Assembly: GCA_031271975.1 (NCBI GenBank)
Contig: JAISUR010000039.1
Span: 28,338-92,337, forward strand
DNA: 64,000 nt
Direction: 5' to 3'
DNA from: Propionibacteriaceae bacterium
GTDB taxonomy: Bacteria; Actinomycetota; Actinomycetes; Propionibacteriales; Propionibacteriaceae
Shown: positions 17,204-25,288 of the stretch, one piece after another
Position numbering within the stretch: the stretch's first letter is position 1
Layout: every line of letters starts with the position of its first letter
Notes under the pieces: generated by a model
Database searches by the model: none
Told to the model about the DNA's origin: nothing
Seen by the model: the letters and a program-made list of their open reading frames with translations, nothing else
Made by a program: the position numbers and the translations under genes

Positions 17204-17337
17204 GGTGTTACTGGTGTGACTCCAGTGTCTCCAGATACTCGTGTGACTAGGGGGTTTATCGATTATTGCGACACGCCGAGAAATCCAGAAAAACCTTGCC
17301 GAATCGCTTGCGCGACACTGGCGCGATCCACTAGAAA
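17204..17337 (+). promoter_or_regulatory. Conserved upstream block of element A: iterons, invariant block and promoter
   Basis: Five nine-base direct repeats of GTGACTCCA type (17207-17251) are followed by a 35-base block (17249-17283, around TTTATCGATTATTGCG) identical to 24061-24095. After that come a -35 TTGCGC (17308-17313), an 18-base spacer and a -10 TAGAAA (17332-17337). The same order of parts is found at 24019-24149. Confidence 0.55.
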
Positions 17338-17343
17338 TGTGTT

Positions 17344-17550
17344 CACGCCAATCGGGCCAATCGCAAGAGGAAGCCAGGAGCGGCGGTCAGGAAGCAATCG
17401 TAGCTCCCAGGCCAGCGGAGAAATCCGCAGGCTGCCTCGCAGGAACGAGCGGGGCGAGCAGGCTGGCGCTTCCTGAGTTCGAGAGTCGTTCGGCTCGGAC
17501 ACCGGGAACGCCGGACCAACTCATACTTGGTCCGGCGTTTTCATTTCTTC
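17344..17550 (+). ncRNA. Unrecognised structured RNA candidate, copy A
   Basis: A predicted RNA of about 200 nt with no recognised family. Features shared with copy B (24156-24360) are as follows. A long-range stem pairs TCAGGAAGC (17387-17395) with GCTTCCTGA (17468-17476). Inside it GCCA (17411-17414) pairs with TGGC (17464-17467), and copy B has GCCC/GGGC, a compensatory change. A GCGGA-GAAA-TCCGC hairpin (17415-17428) has a GNRA loop. A hairpin pairs GCCTCGC (17434-17440) with GCGGGGC (17449-17455). It ends in a strong terminator inside the 3' end of xseB, which is read from the other strand. Weak open frames exist on both strands, but their 3' halves are in different frames in the two copies, which argues against a protein. 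Confidence 0.55.
17507..17550 (+). terminator. Intrinsic terminator of element A
   Basis: A perfect 13-base-pair stem AACGCCGGACCAA / TTGGTCCGGCGTT (17507-17519 and 17527-17539) with a seven-base loop CTCATAC, followed by TTCATTTCTTC. It overlaps the last codons of xseB on the opposite strand. Confidence 0.75.
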
Positions 17551-17742
17551 GATCCGCGTCTTTGCGGCGTCCAGCCAGCTTTGGCACTGGGCGGCCAGCT
17601 TTTCGGCTTGCTCCCACAACTCGACAGCTTGGGAAAGCGGGACTTCCCCGGACTCCAATTGGCGCACGATCTCGGCGAGCTGCTCGCGGGCCGCTTCGTA
17701 GCCGATCTCTTCCTTGTCGGCTTCGTGCTTCGCTTTCGGCAT
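17521..17742 (-). CDS. xseB: Exodeoxyribonuclease VII small subunit
   Basis: A 73-residue, highly charged helical protein with the family core YEAAREQLAEIVRQLESGEVPLS-like sequence and a second helix (LWEQAEKLAAQCQSWLDAAKTRIEEM). It binds the XseA subunit, and the complex degrades single-stranded DNA to oligonucleotides. It lies two bases after the xseA stop, so the two are one operon. Its final codons are overlapped on the other strand by the terminator of element A. Confidence 0.95.
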   Translation of the reverse strand: MPKAKHEADKEEIGYEAAREQLAEIVRQLESGEVPLSQAVELWEQAEKLAAQCQSWLDAAKTRIEEMKTPDQV

Positions 17743-17744
17743 CG

Positions 17745-18959
17745 CTACTCCTTGACCTCGATTGATTCCACGTCCATGGTCAGCCGGCCATCGTGCAGAT
17801 AGCCGAGCAATTTGTCCCCAGCCGCCGCTTGGGCTGCCGACGTCAACGTCTCCTCGCCGCGCGCGAGAATGGCGTAACCCCGGGCCAAAGTGGCTTTGGG
17901 CGACAGCGCGCGGGCCCTGGCCACCAGGGCCGCGACGCGTTCAGCTTCGCGGTCTCGCGCGTCCAGGACGCTGCGCCGCGCCCGCTGCCGCAAGTCGGCT
18001 ACCTGCTCGCGATGCACTGACACCGCTGCCGCGGGATCGCGCAGCACCGGGCGTTCGCGCAACTGGGCGAGGGCCTGCTCGTGGGCGGCGATCCGGGACA
18101 GCACGGCCCGCTGGGCGCGCTGCCGGGCGTTGCGGATCAGCTCGGCTTCGGCCGCCGCGTCCGGCACGACCCGCTTGGCGGCGTCCGTCGGGGTGGAAGC
18201 CCGGACGTCCGCGACCAGGTCCAAGATGGGGGTGTCCGACTCGTGCCCGATGGCGGAGACCACGGGCGTGCGCGCCTTGTGGACGGCACGCGCCAGCGCT
18301 TCGTCGTTGAACGGCAGCAGATCTTCCACCGAGCCGCCGCCGCGAGCGATGACGATGACATCCACATCCTCGGCCGCGTCGAGGTCCAGCAGCGCGGCCA
18401 ACACCTGTTCGCTGGCCTGTGGCCCTTGCACGAGCACGTGCCTGATTTCGAAGACCGTCGCCGGCCAGCGCCTCCGCGCGTTCTCGACCACGTCGCGTTC
18501 GGCGGCGGACCCCGCCCCCGTGATCAGCCCGACCCGGCGTGGCAAGAACGGCAGGCGGCGCTTCAATTCGACCGCGAACAGCCCCTCGGCCTGCAGCATC
18601 CGCTTGCGCTGCTCGATGGCTGCCAGCAGCCGGCCCAGGCCCAGCGGCCGCAACTCATGACAGTCGAAGGACAGTCGCCCGGAGGCGAGCCATACCTGCG
18701 GTTTGAGCCATGCGGCGACGACCGTTCCTTCCGGCAGGGGGCCGGCGGCGTCCAACACGCTCGCGGTGGTCGTCACCGAGACTGAGATGTCGGCAACAGA
18801 ATCCCGCAGCGTCAAGAATTGCACCTGGCCCGCCCGGCGCTTTATCTCGATGATCTGCCCCTCGACCCAGACTGCGCCCAGGCGCTCCACCCAAGACTTG
18901 GTGGCCTGGACGATCGTCCGCAACGGCTGCGGGTTGTCCGGAGAACTGGTCAAGGCCAT
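17745..18959 (-). CDS. xseA: Exodeoxyribonuclease VII large subunit
   Basis: A 404-residue large subunit. An N-terminal OB-fold (residues 15-105, WVEGQIIEIKRRAGQVQFLTLRD) precedes the nuclease domain, with GLITGAGSAAERDVV, ARGGGSVEDLLPFNDE and SAIGHESDTPILDLVAD containing conserved catalytic residues. A long coiled coil follows (residues 255-350) and the C-terminal LARGYAIL segment. It starts at ATG 18959 and is divergent from ispH (38 bases apart). The protein is complete. Confidence 0.96.
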   Translation of the reverse strand: MALTSSPDNPQPLRTIVQATKSWVERLGAVWVEGQIIEIKRRAGQVQFLTLRDSVADISVSVTTTASVLDAAGPLPEGTVVAAWLKPQVWLASGRLSFDCHELRPLGLGRLLAAIEQRKRMLQAEGLFAVELKRRLPFLPRRVGLITGAGSAAERDVVENARRRWPATVFEIRHVLVQGPQASEQVLAALLDLDAAEDVDVIVIARGGGSVEDLLPFNDEALARAVHKARTPVVSAIGHESDTPILDLVADVRASTPTDAAKRVVPDAAAEAELIRNARQRAQRAVLSRIAAHEQALAQLRERPVLRDPAAAVSVHREQVADLRQRARRSVLDARDREAERVAALVARARALSPKATLARGYAILARGEETLTSAAQAAAGDKLLGYLHDGRLTMDVESIEVKE

Positions 18960-18997
18960 GGCGGTAGCGTACCCGCGCCCCTCGTAGACTGTGGGGC

Positions 18998-19933
18998 GTG
19001 AAACGCGTTCTTTTGGCCGCCCCGCGGGGTTACTGCGCCGGTGTGGACCGGGCCATCGCGACGGTGGAACAGGCCCTGGAGCGCCATGGCGCGCCGGTTT
19101 ACGTGCGCAAGCAGATCGTGCACAACAAGGCCGTGGTGGAGGCCTTGCAGGGGCGCGGGGCGGTGTTCGTGGACGAGTTGGCCCAGGTGCCGGCCGGGGC
19201 CACGGTCGTGTTCTCAGCGCACGGCGTTTCGCCCGACGTCCGCGCCGAGGCGGTTCAGCGGGGTCTGAAGACCATCGATGCGACTTGCCCGTTGGTGACG
19301 AAGGTGCACCACGAGGCCAAGCGGTTCGCCGCCCAGGGCATGCAGATCCTGCTCATCGGCCACGCCGGCCACGAAGAGGTGCAGGGCACGACCGGCGAAG
19401 CTCCCGCGGACATCGTGCTCGTGGAACACCCCGACGATGTGCCCCAGCTCAACCTGCGCGATCCCGGGCGCTTGGCCTGGTTGTCGCAAACCACCTTGTC
19501 AGTGGACGAAACCCAAGCTACCGTGGCCGCCCTGCGGAAGCGCTTTCCGGCCCTGGTCGATCCACCCAGCGATGACATCTGCTTCGCCACGCAGAACCGC
19601 CAGGCCGCAGTGAAGCGCATCGCTGCGGGGGCGGACGTCGTCATCGTGGTCGGCTCGTCCAATTCGTCTAACTCGGTGCGCTTAGTGGAGGTGGCGTTGG
19701 AAGCGGGCGCGAAGGCCGCCTACCGCGTGGACTCGGCGGCTGAGATCGTCCCGGACTGGCTCAATGGCGCCGAAGTGGTAGGCGTCACATCGGGGGCCAG
19801 CGTGCCGGAGGAGTTGGTGCGCGGGGTCTTGGACGCGTTGGCTGAGCGCGGGTTCCCGCCTGCGGAGGAAGTCGCGGTGGCCGAGGAAACCCTCACCTTC
19901 GCGCTGCCCCCGGAGTTGCGCCATCCGCGGTGA
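18998..19933 (+). CDS. ispH: 4-hydroxy-3-methylbut-2-enyl diphosphate reductase
   Basis: A 311-residue iron-sulfur enzyme for the last step of the MEP pathway, making IPP and DMAPP. The three cluster cysteines are visible: APRGYCAGV near residue 13, [12 protein letters not shown] near residue 100, and [11 protein letters not shown] near residue 195. The sequence [13 protein letters not shown] near 225 supplies the substrate-binding Ser/Asn residues. The start is GTG 18998, seven bases after TAGACT (18985-18990), and there is no ribosome site. It shows that the host uses the MEP route. Confidence 0.97.
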   Translation: MKRVLLAAPRGYCAGVDRAIATVEQALERHGAPVYVRKQIVHNKAVVEALQGRGAVFVDELAQVPAGATVVFSAHGVSPDVRAEAVQRGLKTIDATCPLVTKVHHEAKRFAAQGMQILLIGHAGHEEVQGTTGEAPADIVLVEHPDDVPQLNLRDPGRLAWLSQTTLSVDETQATVAALRKRFPALVDPPSDDICFATQNRQAAVKRIAAGADVVIVVGSSNSSNSVRLVEVALEAGAKAAYRVDSAAEIVPDWLNGAEVVGVTSGASVPEELVRGVLDALAERGFPPAEEVAVAEETLTFALPPELRHPR

Positions 19934-19982
19934 TGTCCCGTCTCGGAGTGCCTGCCGATTTTTGTCCTAGGCGGCAGACACA

Positions 19983-21314
19983 ATGGTGGGTATGGAGATT
20001 TTGGGTTGGATTCTGATCGGCTTGGCGCTCGGCGTCGCCGTGGGTTGGCTGGTCGCGCGGGCGCGCGCGGATTCGGCTGCCGCCGAGGTGCGCGAAGAGT
20101 CGGCGCGCCGGTTCGAGGAACTCGCCGACGCCAAGGCCCGGGCCGCCGCCGCCTTCGCAGAGCGGGATGCCGCCCGGGCGCGCGCGGAAGAGATCGCGGC
20201 GGACCGCGAAGAGCTGTCCAACCGCTTCAAGGTGATGTCCGCCGAGATCGTGGAGAAGCAGTCGAAGGCGTCCGAGGCGACAGCCGAGCAGCGGCTCCAG
20301 GCGACGCAAGCGCTGCTGGAGCCGGTGCGCGAATCGCTGGACAAGTTCAACTCCCGGCTCACGGAGGTGGAGAAGGAACGTGCCTCCATGACAGCCGAGC
20401 TGCGCGGCCAGGTGGCGGAGGTCAAACTGACGGGCGAGCAGTTGCGGCGCGAGACGAATGCCCTGGCCACCGCCCTGCGCAAACCGCAGGTGCGCGGTGC
20501 TTGGGGTGAGATGCAACTCAAGCGCGTGGCCGAGTTGGCGGGCATGCTGGAACACTGCGATTTCGTGGAGCAAGAGTCTTCACGCACGTCCGCCGGGGAT
20601 CACATCCGGCCCGATATGAAGGTGATGCTTGCCGGCGGCAAGTTTGTCTATGTGGATTCCAAGGTGCCGCTGAGCGCTTTCTTGGACGCCCACGAGACAG
20701 ACGACGAGCGGGAGCGCGCCCAAAAGCTCACCGTGTTCGCCAAGAACGTCACCAACCACATCGACGGGCTATCCAAGAAGGACTACTTCAAAGCCGACAC
20801 CGCCACCCCGGAATTTGTCGTGCTGTTCCTGCCCAGTGAGGCGCTGGCCGCCGAAGCGCTGACGCAGTTGCCCGACTTGTTCGAGTACGCCCACCGGAAG
20901 AACGTCGTGCTGGCGACGCCGACGACGCTGATCGCCATGCTGCGGACAGTGGCCTATTCCTGGAAGCAGTCGGCGTTGGCCGATTCGGCCAAGGAGGTTT
21001 TCGAACTGGGGCGCGAACTCTACGACCGGCTTGGCATCTTGGGCAAACACTTCGACAAGGTCGGCCGTTCGCTGGGCACCGCGGTCACGGCGTACAACGA
21101 AGCCGTCGGCTCGATAGAGGGCCGCGTCTTCCCAACCGCGCGCAAGCTGCGGGATCTGCAGGTGACGGACAAGGAGTTGGAGCCCATCCAGCAGTCGGAT
21201 GCGGGCGTGCGGGCCCTCAGCGCGCCAGAACTCGTCTCTGACGCTATCGTGGTGCCCTCGATAATCGGGCGCGGCAAGCAAGCCGAGCCTGAACAAGAAG
21301 CACTCTTGGGGTAG
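19983..21314 (+). CDS. rmuC: DNA recombination protein RmuC
   Basis: A 443-residue protein with an N-terminal membrane anchor (residues 4-22, ILGWILIGLALGVAVGWLVA), a long Ala/Glu/Arg-rich coiled coil to about residue 150, and the RmuC nuclease-like domain (RGAWGEMQLKRVAELAGM near 163, then VDSKVPLSAFLDA near 225). It is thought to limit inversions at short inverted repeats. The ATG at 19983 is chosen; an in-frame ATG three codons later is equally possible, as neither has a strong ribosome site. It is followed by ilvA after two bases, suggesting co-transcription. Confidence 0.94.
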   Translation: MVGMEILGWILIGLALGVAVGWLVARARADSAAAEVREESARRFEELADAKARAAAAFAERDAARARAEEIAADREELSNRFKVMSAEIVEKQSKASEATAEQRLQATQALLEPVRESLDKFNSRLTEVEKERASMTAELRGQVAEVKLTGEQLRRETNALATALRKPQVRGAWGEMQLKRVAELAGMLEHCDFVEQESSRTSAGDHIRPDMKVMLAGGKFVYVDSKVPLSAFLDAHETDDERERAQKLTVFAKNVTNHIDGLSKKDYFKADTATPEFVVLFLPSEALAAEALTQLPDLFEYAHRKNVVLATPTTLIAMLRTVAYSWKQSALADSAKEVFELGRELYDRLGILGKHFDKVGRSLGTAVTAYNEAVGSIEGRVFPTARKLRDLQVTDKELEPIQQSDAGVRALSAPELVSDAIVVPSIIGRGKQAEPEQEALLG

Positions 21315-21316
21315 CC

Positions 21317-22558
21317 ATGATCCTTCAAGCCGCGGCCATCGACGAGGCCGCCGCCCTGCTCGCGCCGGTCGTCGAGCGCACGCCGCTGCAAGTCAGCCCC
21401 CGGCTGTCGGAACGCACTGGGGCGCAAGTGTGGTTGAAGCGCGAAGACCTGCAACCGGTGCGGTCTTATAAGATCCGCGGCGCTTACAACCTCATCGCGC
21501 GCCTGTCGCAAGCCGAGCGCGACGCCGGAGTGATCTGTGCCAGCGCCGGCAACCACGGGCAAGGCGTCGCTTTCGCCTGCGCGCGGCTGGGCATCCGGGG
21601 CGCGGTGTATCTGCCGGGCACGACTCCGCGCCAGAAGCGCGAGCGCATACTGGCGTTGGGCGAGGGGATGGTCGAGCTTGTCGTCGCCGGCGACACCTAC
21701 GACGAGGCCGCGGGCGCAGCCAAGATCGCCGCCGTCGAGTCGGGCGGGACGCTGGTGCCCGCCTTTGACGACCTGCGCACAATCGCGGGGCAGGGCACCG
21801 TGGCGAAAGAGATCGTGGAGCAATTCGGCGGTGCTCCCGACGTGCTGCTGGTGCCGGTGGGAGGCGGCGGGATGCTCGCGGGTTGTCTCACTTGGTTGGC
21901 GGAACACTGCCCGAACACACAGGTGGTCGGCGTCGAGCCCTCAGGCGCGGCGTGCTTGGCGGAAGCGCTGCGGGCCGGGGCGCCATTCGACTTGCCCAAG
22001 ATAGACACGTTTGTCGACGGCGCGGCGGTGCGCCGGGCGGGCGATCTCACGTTTGCCATCACACGGCATTTCAGCCCGCGCATGCTGGCGGTGCCCGAGG
22101 GCCGCGTCTGTTCGGAGATGCTGGAGTTGTATCAAGTAGATGGCATCATCACCGAGCCGGCGGGAGCGCTGGCCAGCGCGGCGCTCGGAGCGTTCGCGCC
22201 GGAGCCGAGCCAATCCGTCGTCGCGATCCTTTCCGGGGGCAACAACGACGTGTCGCGGTACGCGGAGATCGTGGAACGGTCTCTGGTCTTCGAAGGCCGC
22301 AAACACTACTTCCTGGTCAATTTCCCGCAGGAGCCCGGCGCCCTGCGCCGCTTCCTCGACGACGTGCTCGGCCCAGGCGACGACATCACCCACTTCGAAT
22401 ACACCAAACGCTCCAACCGCGAACTCGGCCCGGCCTTGGTCGGCATCGAGCTGAGCGACCCTGCCGATTACCCGGGCTTGATCGAGCGCTTGGAAGCCAG
22501 CCCAATCGGCTTTGAGATCGTCGGCCCGGATTCGCCGTTCTACCGCTTCCTCGTATAG
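21317..22558 (+). CDS. ilvA: Threonine ammonia-lyase (biosynthetic type)
   Basis: A 413-residue PLP enzyme that converts threonine to 2-oxobutanoate for isoleucine synthesis. The PLP lysine is in SYKIRGAYN near residue 52, SAGNHGQGVAF lies near residue 75, and the glycine-rich phosphate loop VPVGGGGML is near 180. A short C-terminal ACT-like domain (residues 330-413, YFLVNFPQEPGALRRFL) would bind a regulator such as isoleucine. The start is ATG 21317, two bases after the stop of rmuC. No other isoleucine-pathway gene is nearby. Confidence 0.95.
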   Translation: MILQAAAIDEAAALLAPVVERTPLQVSPRLSERTGAQVWLKREDLQPVRSYKIRGAYNLIARLSQAERDAGVICASAGNHGQGVAFACARLGIRGAVYLPGTTPRQKRERILALGEGMVELVVAGDTYDEAAGAAKIAAVESGGTLVPAFDDLRTIAGQGTVAKEIVEQFGGAPDVLLVPVGGGGMLAGCLTWLAEHCPNTQVVGVEPSGAACLAEALRAGAPFDLPKIDTFVDGAAVRRAGDLTFAITRHFSPRMLAVPEGRVCSEMLELYQVDGIITEPAGALASAALGAFAPEPSQSVVAILSGGNNDVSRYAEIVERSLVFEGRKHYFLVNFPQEPGALRRFLDDVLGPGDDITHFEYTKRSNRELGPALVGIELSDPADYPGLIERLEASPIGFEIVGPDSPFYRFLV

Positions 22559-22582
22559 GCCACCCGCCCGGCTAGGCGGTTC

Positions 22583-23080
22583 CTAGACGCTCACCTCGGC
22601 GACGGTGACTTCGATCGTCTTTCCATTGGGGGCCACATAGGACACCTTGTCGCCTTGGCGCGCGCCCAACAGGGCCTGGCCAAGCGGGGACTGCGGGGAG
22701 TAGACCTCCAAATCGACCGAGTCGTCGAAACCCAGCATCTCGCGAGAGCCGAGCAAGAACGTCTCATCGTCGTCGGGGTCGTCGTCGTAGTAGATGGTGA
22801 TCTGCATGCCGGGGCGAATCCCCGCGTCCACACTGGGCGGCTCACCCACCTGGGCGTTGTCCAGCATCGCCTGCAACTGGCGGATGCGGGCCTCTTGTTG
22901 GCCCTGTTCCTCGCGGGCGGCATGGTAGCCGCCGTTCTCGGACAGATCGCCCTCGTCGCGGGCACGCGCGATACGGGCCGAAATTATCTGCCGGCCCTCG
23001 CCCTTGAGATAGGCGAGCTCTTCTGCCAGCTTGTCGTAGGCCTCCTGGGTCAACCAAATAAGAGCGTTTTCGTCAGGCAC
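22583..23080 (-). CDS. greA: Transcription elongation factor GreA
   Basis: An N-terminal coiled-coil domain (LTQEAYDKLAEELAYLKGEG, with ARDEGDLSENGGYHAAREEQ holding the catalytic acidic tip) and a C-terminal FKBP-like domain ending GKTIEVTVAEV. The protein rescues stalled RNA polymerase by stimulating transcript cleavage. The open frame runs to an ATG at 23110, but that would overlap the divergent mca start. The GTG at 23080 (VPDENALIW) gives the usual N-terminus, about 165 residues. Its SD (GGAGG) is unusually close, so the start is uncertain. Confidence 0.93.
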   Translation of the reverse strand: MPDENALIWLTQEAYDKLAEELAYLKGEGRQIISARIARARDEGDLSENGGYHAAREEQGQQEARIRQLQAMLDNAQVGEPPSVDAGIRPGMQITIYYDDDPDDDETFLLGSREMLGFDDSVDLEVYSPQSPLGQALLGARQGDKVSYVAPNGKTIEVTVAEVSV

Positions 23081-23095
23081 CCTCCGACCATACCG

Positions 23096-23108
23096 GATAA
23101 TAGGAGCC
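23096..23108 (+). promoter_or_regulatory. Leaderless-type -10 site of mca
   Basis: GATAAT at 23096-23101 lies seven bases before the ATG of mca. AGGAG follows it directly but would be too near the start codon for normal SD use, so a leaderless transcript is likelier. Confidence 0.4.
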
Positions 23109-24002
23109 ATGTTGTCTCAAGAGCTCCGGTTGTTACACGTGCACGCGCACCCCGACGACGAATCCAGCAAGGGCGCGGCAACCACCGCCTACTATCGCCA
23201 TCAAGGCGTGCAAGTGATGGTCGCGACCTGCACGGGCGGCGAGCGTGGATCGATACTCAACCCCAAGATGGACACCCCCGAGAACCAGGCCAACCTCGCC
23301 GAAATCCGCAAGAACGAGATGGCCCGGGCCGCCGAAATCCTCGACATCCAACAGGTATGGCTCGGCTTCGAAGACTCCGGGTTTCCCGATCCGGACGATC
23401 CCGCCCCACTCGATCCGGGAGTCTTCGCGGCCCAGGATGTCGATGTCGCGGCCGGACGGCTGGTGAGAGTCATCCGAGAGTTCCGCCCCCATGTCGTTAC
23501 CACTTACAACGAGCGCGGCGGCTACCCGCATCCGGACCACATCATGACCCATAAGATCACCGTGGCCGCAGTCGCCGCCGCCGCCGACCAGGCTGCGTGG
23601 CCAGAGCACGGCGAGCCATGGGAAGTCTCCAAGCTCTACTACGACGTGGTGTTCCACCGCCGGCGCTGGGCCGCCCTGGACGAGGCGATGCACGAGCGGG
23701 GCATGGGCCGGCCCTATGCGGAACGCCTGTCCGAGGTCCCCCGCGACCCGGAAGAACAATCCCGGCTCACGACGTTCATTCCCTGCGGGGACTTCTTCGA
23801 CGTGCGGGACAAGGCGTTGCTCGCCCACGCCACACAAGTCGACCCGGACGGCTCGTGGTTTGCCGTCCCCACGGAAATCCAGCGCATCGGCTGGCCCACC
23901 GAGGATTACCAGTTGGTGTGGTCCAAGGTGCCCACGCGCGTGCCCGAGACCGACCTGTTCGCCGGGCTCCGCCACGACCCGGCGGACGACTATTCCATCT
24001 AG
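23109..24002 (+). CDS. mca: Mycothiol S-conjugate amidase
   Basis: A 297-residue zinc amidohydrolase of the LmbE/PIG-L family. AHPDDE near residue 14 and HPDH near residue 143 supply the metal ligands. TCTGGERGSILNPKMDTPEN is a signature of Mca/MshB. Mca cleaves mycothiol-toxin conjugates to release mercapturic acids for export. Mca is longer than MshB at the C-terminus, and the ending LRHDPADDY and length fit Mca better. It marks the host as a mycothiol-producing actinobacterium. It is divergent from greA with almost no gap and is followed by RNA-like element B. Confidence 0.93.
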   Translation: MLSQELRLLHVHAHPDDESSKGAATTAYYRHQGVQVMVATCTGGERGSILNPKMDTPENQANLAEIRKNEMARAAEILDIQQVWLGFEDSGFPDPDDPAPLDPGVFAAQDVDVAAGRLVRVIREFRPHVVTTYNERGGYPHPDHIMTHKITVAAVAAAADQAAWPEHGEPWEVSKLYYDVVFHRRRWAALDEAMHERGMGRPYAERLSEVPRDPEEQSRLTTFIPCGDFFDVRDKALLAHATQVDPDGSWFAVPTEIQRIGWPTEDYQLVWSKVPTRVPETDLFAGLRHDPADDYSI

Positions 24003-24015
24003 GGATGCTTCCTGG

Positions 24016-24149
24016 GGTGTTACTCCTGTGATTCCAGTGACTCCAGTTACGCATGTGACCAGGGGGTTTATCGATTATTGCGACACGCCGAGAAAGTTCC
24101 AGAAAGTCCTTACACACCTCTTGTATCGGGCCAAAAAGACGGGTAGAAA
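24016..24149 (+). promoter_or_regulatory. Conserved upstream block of element B: iterons, invariant block and promoter
   Basis: Five nine-base repeats of GTGACTCCA type (24019-24063) run into a 35-base block (24061-24095) identical to the one in element A. A -35 TTGTAT (24121-24126), a 17-base spacer and a -10 TAGAAA (24144-24149) then follow. This is the better of the two predicted promoters. Confidence 0.55.
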
Positions 24150-24155
24150 TGTGTT

Positions 24156-24360
24156 CACGTTGATCGCGCCGCTCGCAAGAGATGGCAGGTCAACAGTCAG
24201 GAAGCAATCACTGCTCCAAGGCCCGCGGAGAAATCCGCAGGGTGTCTCGCTGGGACGAGCGGGGCGAGCAAGGTGGGCATTCCTGAGCTGAGGAAGCGTC
24301 CGGCCACAGCAACTCGGGACGCCGGGCCAACTCATACTTGGCCCGGCGTTTCACTTTGCC
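24156..24360 (+). ncRNA. Unrecognised structured RNA candidate, copy B
   Basis: The second copy of the RNA-like element, between mca and a lipoprotein gene on the same strand. The outer stem is TCAGGAA (24197-24203) with TTCCTGA (24280-24286). The inner stem GCCC (24221-24224) pairs with GGGC (24275-24278). The GAAA-loop hairpin GCGGA/TCCGC is at 24225-24238. GTCTCGC (24244-24250) pairs with GCGGGGC (24259-24265). The terminator stem is C/G-substituted in both arms relative to copy A (CCGGGCC/GGCCCGG against CCGGACC/GGTCCGG). The sequence between the shared parts has drifted, which points to selection on structure. Confidence 0.55.
24320..24357 (+). terminator. Intrinsic terminator of element B
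   Basis: The stem CGCCGGGCCAA / TTGGCCCGGCG (24320-24330 and 24338-24348) has the same loop CTCATAC as copy A and is followed by TTTCACTTT. It ends shortly before the lipoprotein promoter (TACTCT at 24364), so it separates the two units. Confidence 0.7.
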
Positions 24361-24376
24361 CGGTACTCTCGTGCAT

Positions 24377-25222
24377 GTGAGACTCCGATTCCTCGCTTCC
24401 GCCTTGGCCCTGGCGCTGCTGGCCGCCTGCGAGCCAGAGCCCACACCGGTTCCCCTGGATTTCACCTCGCCGGGAACCGCCCAGGACATGGTCGGCCGGT
24501 TGATCACGGCGGCCGCGAGCAGTGATGTCATCATGGTCGAAGTGCAGTCCAACGAGGTCGCCGTCAGCGTCCGCAAAGACTCCGGACCGGAAACCTACGC
24601 CTACCGCGACGGGCAGATCGGTCAAGTGGAGACGGACCTGTGGTACGTCGACCAGGCCAGCTTCGACGTGTCCGATTTCGACATCTCCGACGTCGGCGCG
24701 CTGTTCCGGGCGGCCGCCGGAGCTTCCGGCAGCGCCGTGAACCAGCGCTTGCAGATCGTGGACTACTCCGGTGGCAAGGTGATGATGACCGTGTCCACCA
24801 ACCCCGAGTCGCGAGCCGTGTTCTTCACCGCGGACGGGCAATTGCTGGAAACTCTGGACTTCGGCACGCCGGGCGGCATCGCACGCGGGCTGGCGGAAGT
24901 CTCCGGGGCTTCCGTCTACGCGATCGGCATCGACTCCAAGCTGGGGGTTTGGGCGGACTCGGCCAGCGATGACGAAACCATCCGCCGCCATCGCATGGCC
25001 GCAGTCCCGGTGACCACAACGGCCACCCAAGGCAAGCCGCCCGGCAAACCATTCAGCTCTTCGATTGTCTCGGCTGCGGCGATCTGGTCGATTGTGAGCA
25101 GGCACCCCGGCCAGGACTGGAGCGTGGAGATCACCGCCACAGACAAGGGAGTCCTGATGCGCTTCCACTTCGGCGACACCGAGTTCACCACCACCCTTGC
25201 CGGGAAGTTGGTGGAGAGTTAG
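24377..25222 (+). CDS. Putative lipoprotein of unknown function
   Basis: A protein of about 281 residues. A short basic start (VRLRFLASALALALLAAC) ends in the lipobox LAAC, so the mature protein would be lipid-anchored outside. The body is beta-rich and acidic with no recognised domain; segments such as VIMVEVQSNEVAVSVRKDSG and ISDVGALFRAAAG recall other actinobacterial lipoproteins with internal repeats, without a name. The GTG at 24377 is chosen as it begins the signal peptide and lies seven bases after TACTCT (24364-24369). The longer open frame reaches back into element B and is rejected. Confidence 0.75.
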   Translation: MRLRFLASALALALLAACEPEPTPVPLDFTSPGTAQDMVGRLITAAASSDVIMVEVQSNEVAVSVRKDSGPETYAYRDGQIGQVETDLWYVDQASFDVSDFDISDVGALFRAAAGASGSAVNQRLQIVDYSGGKVMMTVSTNPESRAVFFTADGQLLETLDFGTPGGIARGLAEVSGASVYAIGIDSKLGVWADSASDDETIRRHRMAAVPVTTTATQGKPPGKPFSSSIVSAAAIWSIVSRHPGQDWSVEITATDKGVLMRFHFGDTEFTTTLAGKLVES

Positions 25223-25288
25223 GGCCTCTCGGCAATCTCCTAGCGCGCCAGTTGGACTTAGACGCCGCCGCTCAGACATGATGATGAA

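Noticed and set aside
17344..17550. 6S RNA, Ms1 or SRP RNA identity for the element
   Set aside because: The internal multi-branch layout does not match a 6S single bubble, and the short likeness to the SRP GGAAGGAAGC motif is only a few bases without the flanking helix.
24075..24335. Small protein genes inside the RNA-like elements, ending FLGVSQ on the minus strand
   Set aside because: Both copies keep a short frame around the invariant block, but the rest is unalike, starts lie in the terminator hairpin, and the plus frames differ between the copies. The RNA reading explains more.
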